Shown here: in pieces, positions 1-8,146 of the stretch
Numbering within the stretch: the stretch's first letter is position 1
Layout of the letters: each line of letters begins with the position of its first letter
Assembly (NCBI GenBank): GCA_034382075.1
Contig: JAXMOZ010000003.1
Location: 41,563-105,562, forward strand
DNA from: JAEULH01 sp034382075
GTDB lineage: Bacteria > Pseudomonadota > Alphaproteobacteria > Rhodospirillales > Defluviicoccaceae
DNA length: 64,000 nt
Direction: 5' to 3'
Notes under the pieces: model-generated
What the model was told of the DNA's origin: nothing
The model's input: only the letters and a program-made list of their open reading frames with translations
Databases searched by the model: none
Made by a program: the position numbers and the translations under genes

Positions 1-729
1 GCACTCCTGATCCTGGTCATCGCGCCCGCCTCCGCCGCCGACCCGTGGTCGGCAGAGGGCGAGCGGCTCTATACCCAGGAGCACATGGCCCGGATGGTCG
101 CCGAGGCGCTGGCCGACAAGGACGGCGACCCGGACGCCATCGCCGTCGAGTTCTCCCCCGCCCTGCCGACGCTCAGGACCGCCGGCGACGCCGAGCCGAT
201 CGTGGTCGAGGAGGTCACGACCGACGCCTCCGGACGCCGGTTCGCCGCCCGCGTCGCCATGCCCATCGGCTCCGGCAACGTCCACCGCCAGACCCTCACC
301 GGCCAGCTTCACCGGCTGGCGCAGGTGCCGGTGCCGGCGCGGGCCATCGGCCGCGGCGAAACCATCCAGGCGGAAGACCTGGACTGGGTGCAGCTGAAGG
401 ACAGCCGGATCGGCACCAGCGTCGTCACTGACGCGTCCGAGCTGGTCGGCCATTCCGCCCGCTCGCCGCTCAGGCCCGGCACCCCGGTCCGGGCGACGCA
501 GATCCGGAAGCCGGTGGTCGTCGCCAAGGGCAGCCTGGTGCTGTTGGTGCTCGAGCGACAGGGCATGGCGCTCAGCGCCCGCGCCCGCGCCCTCGAGGAC
601 GGCGGCGTCGGCGAAACCATCCGCGTCAGCAACCTGCAAAGCAGCGCCGTCGTCGAAGGCACCATCACCGGCCCGGGCCGCGTCGACGTGAGCCTGTTGG
701 GCCGCCCGCAGCGGGGAGGCCGGCGATGA
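1..729 (+). CDS. flgA: Flagellar P-ring assembly chaperone FlgA (5' end outside window)
   Basis: The reading frame is open from the first base, so the start lies upstream. The visible N-terminus is the hydrophobic core of a signal peptide ending near ASA-ADPW. The C-terminal half carries the SAF-type region of FlgA (ARAIGRGETIQAEDLDWVQL, then GTPVRATQIRKP and a final segment with EGTITGPGRVDV). FlgA is a periplasmic chaperone that assists assembly of the flagellar P ring around the rod. It overlaps flgH by ATGA, as in many alphaproteobacterial flg operons, which supports both calls. Identification rests on domain pattern plus this neighbour; I am confident. Confidence 0.88.
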   Translation, partial: ALLILVIAPASAADPWSAEGERLYTQEHMARMVAEALADKDGDPDAIAVEFSPALPTLRTAGDAEPIVVEEVTTDASGRRFAARVAMPIGSGNVHRQTLTGQLHRLAQVPVPARAIGRGETIQAEDLDWVQLKDSRIGTSVVTDASELVGHSARSPLRPGTPVRATQIRKPVVVAKGSLVLLVLERQGMALSARARALEDGGVGETIRVSNLQSSAVVEGTITGPGRVDVSLLGRPQRGGRR

Positions 730-1487
730 TCCGCCTCCGGCCCCACGCCGCCGCGATGACGGCGCTGGCGCTGGTGCTGACCGCCGGTCTCGGCGGCTGC
801 AGCCTCGGCACCCGGCTCACCGAGGTCGGCACGACGCCGAAGCTCAGCAAGATCCCGGAGGATCCGCAGAAGGACCCGGCGTACCGGCCTGTCCGCCTGC
901 CGATGCCGGCGCAACCCCAGGCCGACGACAACCCCGCCTCGCTGTGGCGGCCGGGCGCCAAGGCCTTCTTCAAGGACACCCGGGCCAAGGAGGTGGGCGA
1001 CATCCTCACCATCCGGCTCAAGCTCGACGACAGCGCCAAGCTGAAGAACTCGACCAAGCGCGAGCGCGACGACGGCGAGACCGCCAAGGTCGACGCCATG
1101 CTCGGCTACGAAGGCGTGGTGCGCAACGCCGTTCCGGCGGTGGGCGTCAGCCCGGCGGTCTCCTTCGGTACCGAGCACGAGACCAATGGCGACGGCGGCA
1201 TCGACCGGCAGGAGTCGATCGACCTGACCTTCGCCGCCATCGTCACCCAGGTCCTGCCCAACGGCCTCCTCGCCATCGTCGGCCGCCAGGAGATCCGGGT
1301 GAACTACGAGCTGCGCGAGCTGATGATCAGCGGCGTCATCCGGCCGCAGGACATCGAGGCCGACAACTCCATCCGCCACGAGAAGATCGCCGAGATGCGC
1401 GTCGCCTACGGCGGCCGCGGCACGCTCAGCGACCTGCAGCAGCCCCGCTGGGGCACCCAGATCTGGGACATCATCTTCCCGTTCTAG
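726..1487 (+). CDS. flgH: Flagellar basal body L-ring protein FlgH
   Basis: A 253-residue lipoprotein. The N-terminus has a basic start, a hydrophobic stretch and a lipobox LGGC, so Cys25 or so would be lipidated. The body contains the FlgH hallmarks: LWRPGAKAFFKDTRAKEVGD, then DILTIRL, and near the end NYELRELMISGVIRPQDI and the terminal GTQIWDIIFPF. FlgH builds the L ring in the outer membrane, so the organism is Gram-negative and flagellated or derived from a flagellated ancestor. The start codon overlaps the flgA stop, indicating translational coupling. Length is normal for the family. No further flagellar gene follows; the next gene is on the other strand. Confidence 0.95.
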   Translation: MIRLRPHAAAMTALALVLTAGLGGCSLGTRLTEVGTTPKLSKIPEDPQKDPAYRPVRLPMPAQPQADDNPASLWRPGAKAFFKDTRAKEVGDILTIRLKLDDSAKLKNSTKRERDDGETAKVDAMLGYEGVVRNAVPAVGVSPAVSFGTEHETNGDGGIDRQESIDLTFAAIVTQVLPNGLLAIVGRQEIRVNYELRELMISGVIRPQDIEADNSIRHEKIAEMRVAYGGRGTLSDLQQPRWGTQIWDIIFPF

Positions 1488-1502
1488 CTGCCCTCACCCC
1501 GA

Positions 1503-1540
1503 CCCTCTCCCGCTTGCGCCTCACGGCGCGCGGGAGAGGG
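1503..1540. repeat. REP-like inverted repeat after flgH
   Basis: Arms CCCTCTCCCGC (1503-1513) and GCGGGAGAGGG (1530-1540) pair perfectly across a 16-base loop. A second, looser palindrome of the same flavour (CCCTCACCC near 1570 with GGGTGAGG near 1645) follows. It could end flgH transcription, but there is no T-run, so I treat it as a REP-like repeat. Confidence 0.6.
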
Positions 1541-1653
1541 AGCCGCGTCCGATGATCGTTGCTCGCTTACCCTCACCCGGGCGAAGCACGGGAGAGGGGC
1601 GCTTCGCGAAGCGAGGCGAACCCGCGAGCTACGCGAGCGGGAGGGTGAGGGCT

Positions 1654-1740
1654 GTGGCCCGCCAAGAGCATGACGAAACGGATCGGGCTCGGGCGTTGCG
1701 CAAGCGAATGACGGACGCCGAGCGGAAGCTGTGGGCGCAA
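1654..1740 (+). pseudogene. Truncated N-terminus of a DUF559 endonuclease-like gene
   Basis: A GTG start preceded by a GGGAGGG-type ribosome-binding site opens a short frame whose residues RARALRKRMTDAERKLWAQ match the characteristic N-terminus of DUF559 proteins (relatives of very-short-patch-repair endonucleases). After this motif the sequence no longer resembles the family: the expected RFRRQ and IVEVDG segments are missing. I read it as the stump of a gene whose remainder was deleted. The open frame continues over the opposite-strand alpha-glucosidase but is meaningless there. Confidence 0.5.
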
Positions 1741-1790
1741 TCGGGGAACGACAGAGCTGCCGACCCGGCCCAACACGGGGACTTTCCGGC

Positions 1791-3419
1791 CTACGAGGAC
1801 TTTGCAGCGCCGCTCCGTACTTGGGCGAAGAGGGCGCCGTGGGCCGGCAGGCGGAGGTGGCCGCCGTCCAGCCCTCCGTTGAGGCCGTGGCCGGAGAGCG
1901 GCTCGACGGCCAAGTCCGCCGGCAAGGCGAAGTCCGCGTCGCCGTTACCAAGGTTGAAGGCGCAGAGCACCCTGCCCTCGCCCTCGCCCTCGCCGCGGAT
2001 GAAGGCCAGCACCGGCTCGGGCGCGTCGAGGAAGCGGATCGCGCCTGCGATCAGCGCCGGGTGTCGCTTGCGCCAGGCGAGGAAACCGCGGGTAAAGGCC
2101 AGCACCGAACCGGGGTCGGCCTCCTGTGCGTCCACCGCCAGCGGCGGATGCCGGGGATCGATCGGCAGCCACGGCTCGGCTGAGGAGAAGCCTGCGAACG
2201 GCGCCCCGGCGGACCAAGGCATCGGCGTCCTCGCCCCGTCACGGCCCTTGTGCCTGGGCCAGAAGGTGATCCCCTCCGGGTCCTTGAGCTTCTCGAACGG
2301 CACCTCGGCATGGGGCAGCCCGAGCTCCTCGCCCTGGTAGAGAAAGCTCGTTCCGCGCAGGGACGTGAGCAGCGCGATCATCTGCTTTGCGAACGCCGCC
2401 GGATCGGCGGCGCCCTGCCCCCAGCGGGTCGCCACCCGGACGACGTCGTGGTTGCTGAACGCCCACGACGGCCAAGCGCTTTCGGAGAGCGCCTGCATCC
2501 GCTCGACGTTTTCGCGAATGAAGCGGGCGCCGAACTCCGGACCCAGAAAGACGAAGCTGTAGGCGGTGTGATAGCGCTCCGGCCCGTCGGTGTAGGCGAC
2601 CATGGTGGCGAGCTGGTCCTCGGCGGCGATCTCGGCCACCGCCATCCGCTCCGGGTAGCGGTCGAGCAGCGCCCGGAGCCTGGCGACGAAGCCGAGCGTC
2701 TCCGGCCTGGTGCGATTGTAGATCTGCCGCTGCAGGTAGGAGGGCTTGTCCGGCGCCGGGTGCGGGCGGGCGGGATTATCCCTGAGCGCCAAGTCGTGCA
2801 TGAAGAAGTTGGCGACGTCGAGGCGGAAGCCGTCGACCCCACGGTCGAGCCAGAAGCGGGCCGCGTCCAGCACCGCCTGCTGAACGTGCGGGTTGTGCAC
2901 GTTGAGGTCCGGCTGCTCCCTGAGGAAGTTGTGCAGGTAATACTGACGCCTTCGCGGCTCCCATTCCCAGGCGACGCCGCCGAAAACCGCGAGCCAGTTG
3001 TTGGGCGGGCTGCCGTCGGGCTTGGGATCGACCCAGACGTACCAGTCGGCCTTGGGGTTGTCGCGGCTCTGCCGGCTTTCCAGAAACCACGGGTGCCTGT
3101 CGGACGAGTGCGAGTAGACTTGGTCGATGATCACCTTGAGGCCTAAGCGGTGGGCTTCGGCGAGGAGCTGGTCGAAGTCGGCGAGCCGGCCGAACAGCGG
3201 GTCGACGTTGCAATAGTCGGCGACGTCGTAGCCGAAGTCCTTCATCGGCGAGGTGAAGAACGGCGACAGCCAGATGCCGTCGACCCCGAGGGAGGCGACA
3301 TGGCCGAGCCTGCCGGTGATGCCGGGGAGGTCGCCCACCCCGTCGCCGTCGCTGTCGAAAAAGCTCCGCGGGTAGATCTGGTAGATCACCGCGCCCCGCC
3401 ACCATTCGCCGCCGCCCAT
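1791..3419 (-). CDS. Alpha-glucosidase, GH13 family
   Basis: A 542-residue (beta/alpha)8 glycosidase that should hydrolyse alpha-1,4 or alpha-1,6 glucosidic bonds of short oligosaccharides such as maltose, isomaltose or sucrose-type substrates. GH13 signatures are complete: N-terminal VIYQIYPRSFFDSDGDGVGD, nucleophile Asp201 in DGFRLDVANFF, acid/base Glu263 in AVAEIAAE, and Asp325 in SNHDVVR. No signal peptide is visible from this start, so it is probably cytoplasmic. I chose the ATG at 3419 because homology starts at once; the frame runs upstream to 3545 but that part looks non-coding. It stands alone, with no sugar transporter or regulator nearby, so substrate cannot be fixed. Confidence 0.92.
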   Translation of the reverse strand: MGGGEWWRGAVIYQIYPRSFFDSDGDGVGDLPGITGRLGHVASLGVDGIWLSPFFTSPMKDFGYDVADYCNVDPLFGRLADFDQLLAEAHRLGLKVIIDQVYSHSSDRHPWFLESRQSRDNPKADWYVWVDPKPDGSPPNNWLAVFGGVAWEWEPRRRQYYLHNFLREQPDLNVHNPHVQQAVLDAARFWLDRGVDGFRLDVANFFMHDLALRDNPARPHPAPDKPSYLQRQIYNRTRPETLGFVARLRALLDRYPERMAVAEIAAEDQLATMVAYTDGPERYHTAYSFVFLGPEFGARFIRENVERMQALSESAWPSWAFSNHDVVRVATRWGQGAADPAAFAKQMIALLTSLRGTSFLYQGEELGLPHAEVPFEKLKDPEGITFWPRHKGRDGARTPMPWSAGAPFAGFSSAEPWLPIDPRHPPLAVDAQEADPGSVLAFTRGFLAWRKRHPALIAGAIRFLDAPEPVLAFIRGEGEGEGRVLCAFNLGNGDADFALPADLAVEPLSGHGLNGGLDGGHLRLPAHGALFAQVRSGAAKSS

Positions 3420-3683
3420 CCCTAGCGCCCCTGCTGCCTGCCGCCAAGCCGGCACCATGCCGCAGGCCGCGGCCGGCAGGCAAGCGGGCGAGCTAGGCCG
3501 GTGGCCCGATTCTCTCCCTTCGGTTGCATCACACACGTCGGTCACATTCCTCGCTTTTCTGTGCGAGCGATTCCTTGTAAGACTTCATGCACAGGATGCG
3601 TCTGGCGGCCTCGGCCGTACCGGACGCCGACAATGAAGCCCTTCCCGCGCAATGCGAAGGGCACACCTTGAGGGAGGACGTTC

Positions 3684-4676
3684 ATGCGACTGTTCGGCTT
3701 CGGGATTCTGCTTGCGGCGACGATGCTCGCGGCGCCGGCAACGCAGGCGGCGAGCCCGATCGTCATCAAGTATTCGCACGTGGTCGCCGAGAACACGCCC
3801 AAGGGCCAGTCGGCGAACAAATTCAAGGAACTGGTCGAGCAACGGCTGCCGGGCAAGGTGGTCGTCGAGGTGTTTCCCAACTCGCAGCTGTTCGACGACG
3901 ACAAGGTGATGGAAGCCATGCTGCTGGGCGACGTCCACCTGGCGGCGCCATCGCTATCGAAGTTCGAGTCCTACACCAGGAAGCTGCAGATTTTCGACCT
4001 TCCCTTCCTGTTCAACGACATCGCCGCGGTCGATCGCTTCCAGCAGGGTCCCGCCGGCCAGGCCTTGATGCAGTCGATGGAGAAGAAGGGCGTCATCGGC
4101 CTCGGCTACATCCACAACGGGATGAAGCAACTCTCCGCGCACAATCCGCTGCGCGTTCCACAGGATGCCGCCGGCAAGAAGTTCCGCATCCAGGCGTCCG
4201 ACGTGCTGCAGGCGCAGTTCGAGGCGCTGAAGGCCACGCCGGTGAAGAAGCCGTTCTCCGAGGTGTTCACCCTGCTGCAGACCCGCGCCATCGACGGTCA
4301 GGAGAACACCTGGTCGAACATGTACTCGCAGAAGTTCTTCGAGGTTCAGGAATACATCACCGAGTCGAACCACGGCGTCCTCGACTACATGGTGGTGACG
4401 TCCGACGAGTTCTGGAACGGCCTGCCGGACGACATCCGCAAGGAGCTCAAGGCGGCGCTGGACGAGTCCATCGTCTACGGCAACAAGATTGCCAACGACC
4501 TGAACGAGCAGGACAAGCAGAAGATCATCGCCTCTGGCCGCTCTGAGGTCGTCTCCCTGACGCCCGAAGAGCGGGCCAAGTGGGTCGATGCGATGAAGCC
4601 GGTCTGGACGAAGTTCGAGAAGGACATCGGCAAGGAGAACATCGAGGCGGCGGTCGCCGCGAACGGCGGCAGCTAA
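3684..4676 (+). CDS. dctP: TRAP transporter substrate-binding protein DctP (first copy)
   Basis: A 330-residue periplasmic solute-binding protein of the DctP family. Residues 1-22 are a signal peptide ending TQA-A. The mature protein opens with PIVIKYSHVVAENTPKG, typical of C4-dicarboxylate and related organic-acid binders, and includes QIFDLPFLF and GQENTWSNMYSQKF; the conserved Arg of the carboxylate site is probably in KFRIQAS. It would capture an organic acid and deliver it to the membrane pair encoded next. A GGGAGGA ribosome-binding site precedes the ATG. A strong stem-loop separates it from dctQ, which would let this abundant component be made in excess over the membrane subunits. Confidence 0.94.
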   Translation: MRLFGFGILLAATMLAAPATQAASPIVIKYSHVVAENTPKGQSANKFKELVEQRLPGKVVVEVFPNSQLFDDDKVMEAMLLGDVHLAAPSLSKFESYTRKLQIFDLPFLFNDIAAVDRFQQGPAGQALMQSMEKKGVIGLGYIHNGMKQLSAHNPLRVPQDAAGKKFRIQASDVLQAQFEALKATPVKKPFSEVFTLLQTRAIDGQENTWSNMYSQKFFEVQEYITESNHGVLDYMVVTSDEFWNGLPDDIRKELKAALDESIVYGNKIANDLNEQDKQKIIASGRSEVVSLTPEERAKWVDAMKPVWTKFEKDIGKENIEAAVAANGGS

Positions 4677-4683
4677 GCGAGAC

Positions 4684-4703
4684 CGCGCGGCTTCGGCCGC
4701 GCG
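4684..4703 (+). promoter_or_regulatory. Stem-loop between dctP and dctQ
   Basis: CGCGCGGC (4684-4691) pairs with GCCGCGCG (4696-4703) around a TTCG tetraloop, an unusually stable hairpin. It has no T-run. In transport operons such hairpins commonly protect the upstream binding-protein message or partly terminate; that role is inferred. Confidence 0.6.
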
Positions 4704-4736
4704 CGCCCGTCCGATCCCAAGCGAAAGCCAACGCTC

Positions 4737-5291
4737 ATGATCGCACGCTTCGTGACCCACCTGGAGGAGGGACTGGTTTCCCTCATCCTCGTGGTCATGA
4801 CCCTCGTCGTCTTCGTCGAGGTGGTTCTCCGCTTCGGCTTCAACACCGGCATGATCTGGGCGGACGAGTTCGTCCTTCACCTCTCCGCCTGGATGGTGCT
4901 GCTCGGCGCCTCCTACGGGGTGAAGGTCGGCTCCCACATCGGCGTCGACGCCGTCGTCCGGCTGCTGCCGAGCCCCGTTCGCCGTGTCGTCACCCTGATC
5001 GCCATCGTGCTCTGCCTGATCTACTGCTGGCTGTTCATCCAGGGCTCCTGGGTCTACCTGCAGAAGGTCCACCGGATCGGCATCGAGCTCGAGGATCTGC
5101 CGATCGAGAAGTGGCTGGCCCACAGCATCCTGTTGATCGGCTTCGTCCTCCTCGCCATCCGCTTTCTGCTGCTCGGATGGCACGTGCTGCAGGGCAAATC
5201 GGACAGCTTCGGCTTCGCCGACGAGGCCAAGGAAGCTCTCGAAACGCTCGGCGCCGACGTCAGCGCCAAGGAGGAGGCCAAGAAGCCGTGA
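4737..5291 (+). CDS. dctQ: TRAP transporter small permease DctQ
   Basis: A 184-residue membrane protein with four hydrophobic segments (about residues 15-35, 45-65, 85-110 and 125-150) and the DctQ pattern EVVLRFGFNTGMIWADEFVL. DctQ is the small subunit that pairs with DctM in the inner membrane. The last codons overlap the GTG start of dctM (GTGA), so the two are translationally coupled. The charged C-terminal tail (residues 155-184, rich in Glu and Lys) is cytoplasmic and a little longer than usual. Confidence 0.92.
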   Translation: MIARFVTHLEEGLVSLILVVMTLVVFVEVVLRFGFNTGMIWADEFVLHLSAWMVLLGASYGVKVGSHIGVDAVVRLLPSPVRRVVTLIAIVLCLIYCWLFIQGSWVYLQKVHRIGIELEDLPIEKWLAHSILLIGFVLLAIRFLLLGWHVLQGKSDSFGFADEAKEALETLGADVSAKEEAKKP

Positions 5292-6712
5292 CCACCGCCG
5301 CCCTCTTCCTGCTGCTGTTCGCCTGCATGCTGATGGGCATGCCGATCGCGGTCGCGCTCGGCTTCTCCAGCATCGTCACCATCCTGCTGTTCTCCAACGA
5401 CTCGCTCGCCTCGATCGCGCTGAAGCTGCTGCAGGGGCTGTCCGGCCACTACACGTTGCTCGCCATTCCGTTCTTCATCCTCTCCTCCGCCTTCCTCACC
5501 ACAGGCGGCGTCGCCCGCAGGCTGATCCGCTTCGCCATCTCCACCGTCGGCTACATCCGCGGCGGCCTGGCGATGGCCTCGGTACTGGCCTGCATGCTGT
5601 TCGCCGCCATCTCCGGCTCGTCGCCGGCGACGGTGGCGGCCATCGGCTCGCTGGTCATCACCGGCATGGTCAAGGCCGGCTACCCGGAGAAAATGGCCGC
5701 GGGCGTGATCACCAACGCCGGCACGCTGGGCATCCTGATCCCGCCCAGCATCGTCATGCTGGTCTACGCCGCGGCCACCGAGCAGTCGGCGGCGAGGATG
5801 TTCATGGCCGGGTTCATCCCCGGCATCACCCTCGGGTTCATGCTGATGGTGGCGATCTACGTCGTCGCCAGGATCAAGGGGCTGTCGGCGCTGCCGTTCG
5901 GGGGCTTCGGCGAGATCGCCGCCTCGGCCTGGAGCGCCATGGGCGGCATCCTGTTGATGGTGATCGTGCTCGGCTCGATCTACGGCGGCATCGCCAGCCC
6001 GACCGAGGCCGCGGCGGTCTCCGCCGTCTACGCCTACGCCATCGCCGTCTTCGGCTACCGCGACATGGGCCCGCTGCGCGAGGTGCCCTGGCGACGCCAA
6101 GGCGAGTCGGCCGCAAGCGTCCTGGTCCGCAACACGGTGCAGATGCTGGTCGCCCTGCCGAAGTCGGTCTTCGACCCGGAGGTGCGCAAGGTCGTCCTCG
6201 AGGCGTCGAAGGTCTCGGTGATGCTGCTGTTCGTCATCGCCAACGCGATGCTGTTCGCCCACGTGCTGACCACCGAGCGCATTCCCCACCATATCGCCGA
6301 GGCGATCTCGGCGTGGGGGCTGCCGGCGTGGTCGTTCCTGCTCGTCGTCAACATCATCCTGCTGCTCGCCGGCAACTTCATGGAGCCGTCGGCGATCACC
6401 CTGATCATGGCGCCGATCTTCCTGCCCATCGCCCTGGAGTTGGGAATCGACCCGATCCACCTCGGCATCGTCATGGTCGTGAACATGGAAATCGGCATGA
6501 TCACGCCGCCGGTGGGGCTCAACCTGTATGTCACCGCCGGGATTACCGGGCGAAGTATCGGCTGGGTGGTGCAGGCGGCGCTGCCATGGCTGATGGTGCT
6601 GATCGTCTTTCTGGTGCTGGTCACCTACATTCCGCAGATCTCGCTGTTCCTCCCCGAGTACATCGACAGCCTGAAGGGGTATGGAGCGGGCGGCGGGGTC
6701 GCGGAACCCTAG
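5288..6712 (+). CDS. dctM: TRAP transporter large permease DctM
   Basis: A 474-residue polytopic protein forming the ion-coupled transport channel of the TRAP system. It begins with GTG overlapping the dctQ stop. Family motifs include LLAIPFFILSSAFLTTGG, AAISGSSPATVAAIGS, the ILIPPSI hairpin and the second repeat with NMEIGMITPPVGLNLYV. It is about 45 residues longer than many DctM proteins; the extra material is a hydrophilic loop around residues 255-300 (GYRDMGPLREVPWRRQGESA onward) between the two halves. The internal pseudo-repeat of DctM is intact, so I expect a working transporter. Confidence 0.94.
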   Translation: MTTAALFLLLFACMLMGMPIAVALGFSSIVTILLFSNDSLASIALKLLQGLSGHYTLLAIPFFILSSAFLTTGGVARRLIRFAISTVGYIRGGLAMASVLACMLFAAISGSSPATVAAIGSLVITGMVKAGYPEKMAAGVITNAGTLGILIPPSIVMLVYAAATEQSAARMFMAGFIPGITLGFMLMVAIYVVARIKGLSALPFGGFGEIAASAWSAMGGILLMVIVLGSIYGGIASPTEAAAVSAVYAYAIAVFGYRDMGPLREVPWRRQGESAASVLVRNTVQMLVALPKSVFDPEVRKVVLEASKVSVMLLFVIANAMLFAHVLTTERIPHHIAEAISAWGLPAWSFLLVVNIILLLAGNFMEPSAITLIMAPIFLPIALELGIDPIHLGIVMVVNMEIGMITPPVGLNLYVTAGITGRSIGWVVQAALPWLMVLIVFLVLVTYIPQISLFLPEYIDSLKGYGAGGGVAEP

Positions 6713-6760
6713 CCGACGGTTCGCCGCCGGTTGCGACGGAAACGACAGGAGACGGATGCC

Positions 6761-7780
6761 ATGCCGACTGCCGGTCGCCGAAACCGCATCTTCCCGCTGC
6801 TGCTCGCCGTGCTGCTGGTGGCGGCAGCCGTCTTGGGGGCGGCGCCCGTCCGCGCTCAGGACGGGCCCATCGTCATCCGCTTCTCCCATGTCGTCGGGGA
6901 GAAGACCCCAAAGGGCATCGGCGCCGAACTGTTCAAGGAGCGCGCCGAGGCGAGGCTGCCCGGGCGGGTTCGGGTCGAGGTCTATCCGCTGTCGCGCAAG
7001 TACACCGACGAGGAAGTCCTCACCGCGATGGTGTTGGGCGACGTCGAGCTTGCCGCGCCCTCGTTCACCCAGTTCCGCGGCTTCAACCGGGCGATGCAGG
7101 TCTTCGAGCTGCCGTTCCTGTTCGAGAATACGGACCACCTCCACCGCTTCCAGCAAAGCACCGTCGGCCGCCAGCTCCTCGACTTCATGCTGCCGCAGGG
7201 GATCATGGGGCTGGCCTACTGGGACAACGGCATGCGGGCCATCTCGGCAAACAAGCCGCTGCTGGTGCCCGCCGACGCCGAGGGCCTGCTGTTTCGCACC
7301 GAGCCGTCGGCGGTGTTCCAGGCGCAGTACCAGCGGATCGGCGTCCCGGTCCTGCCGCTGCCCTTCAGCGCCGTGCCCGACGCGGTCCGCGACGGCCTCG
7401 TCCAGGGTCAGGAAAACAGCTGGTCGAACATCTACTCGCGGGGCCTTCACACGCTGCACCGCTACTTCACCGAGTTCGACCACAGCTTCCTCGGCTACAT
7501 GGTCGTGACCAACGCCGACTTCTGGTCCGGGCTGCCGCCGGACGTCCGGGAGACCCTGGAGGCGGTGCTGGCCGAGGTCACCGCCGAGGTCAACGTCATC
7601 GCCCGCGAGCAGGCGGAGACCAACCGACGGAAGGCCAAGGAGGAAGGGAAGATCGAGATCCTGGAGCCTTCGCCGGCGCAGATCGAGGAGTGGCGCGAGG
7701 CGTTCATTCCCGTATGGCAGGACTTCGAGCCGCAGATCGGCAAGCCGATCATCGACGCGGCGCAGGCGGCGCGGAAGTAG
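6761..7780 (+). CDS. dctP: TRAP transporter substrate-binding protein DctP (second copy)
   Basis: A second DctP-family binding protein (339 residues from the chosen ATG) placed directly after dctM. The ATG at 6761 has AGGAGA eight bases upstream, better than the GTG/ATG options further 5'. A signal peptide ends near VRA-Q. The mature start PIVIRFSHVVGEKTPKG and later QVFELPFLF and GQENSWSNIYSR closely track the first dctP, so the two arose by duplication, but they differ through most of the central sequence. It may give the shared DctQM pair a second substrate. A hairpin terminator follows at 7830. Confidence 0.92.
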   Translation: MPTAGRRNRIFPLLLAVLLVAAAVLGAAPVRAQDGPIVIRFSHVVGEKTPKGIGAELFKERAEARLPGRVRVEVYPLSRKYTDEEVLTAMVLGDVELAAPSFTQFRGFNRAMQVFELPFLFENTDHLHRFQQSTVGRQLLDFMLPQGIMGLAYWDNGMRAISANKPLLVPADAEGLLFRTEPSAVFQAQYQRIGVPVLPLPFSAVPDAVRDGLVQGQENSWSNIYSRGLHTLHRYFTEFDHSFLGYMVVTNADFWSGLPPDVRETLEAVLAEVTAEVNVIAREQAETNRRKAKEEGKIEILEPSPAQIEEWREAFIPVWQDFEPQIGKPIIDAAQAARK

Positions 7781-7829
7781 CGCCCGCCGCAGGGGCGGCC
7801 CAGTGGTAGCCGCCCACCCGTACACGCCG

Positions 7830-7853
7830 GGCGCCGCCTGTGGCGGCGCCTTT
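7830..7853 (+). terminator. Probable Rho-independent terminator of the TRAP operon
   Basis: GGCGCCGCC (7830-7838) pairs perfectly with GGCGGCGCC (7842-7850) around TGT and is followed by TTT. The T-run is short, but the position just after the second dctP suits a terminator. Confidence 0.6.
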
Positions 7854-8003
7854 CGGCCGCCGACGCGGCGCCAGCGCGGGTCGAGGCGAAGCCGGACCCG
7901 CCGAAGGCGGCGGGATGGCCTGCGGCGATGACGGCGAGTGAGGACGGCGAGTGAGGACGGCGAACGGCTCGTTCGTCATCCTCGCGTCTCTCTTCCGTCA
8001 CCG

Positions 8004-8095
8004 CCGGGCTTGTTCGCGCTTGTCGCGAAGATCCACGGAAACTGCTCGAAGCCGCTCACGAGGACGTGGATCGCCGCAACGAGTGCGGCGATGAC
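8004..8095. repeat. Paired CTYGT-loop palindromes upstream of the TRAP/patatin boundary
   Basis: Two hairpins in opposite orientation. TTCGCG/CGCGAA flank a CTTGT loop (8013-8029), and ATCGCCGCA/TGCGGCGAT flank ACGAG (8070-8092), the reverse complement of CTCGT. The rest of the 7781-8146 gap holds only the terminator and simple GC-rich sequence. Confidence 0.7.
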
Positions 8096-8146
8096 GGGTG
8101 GTGGACGGACACCACAGCCCGGACCGCCGGGGTGCGGAGGGAGCGG

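Noticed and set aside
5054..7825. Very long minus-strand frame (over 900 codons) opposite dctM and the second dctP
   Set aside because: It is the antisense shadow of real, motif-bearing genes; high GC removes stop codons. Composition is dominated by Arg, Gly, Asp and His and no domain is visible.
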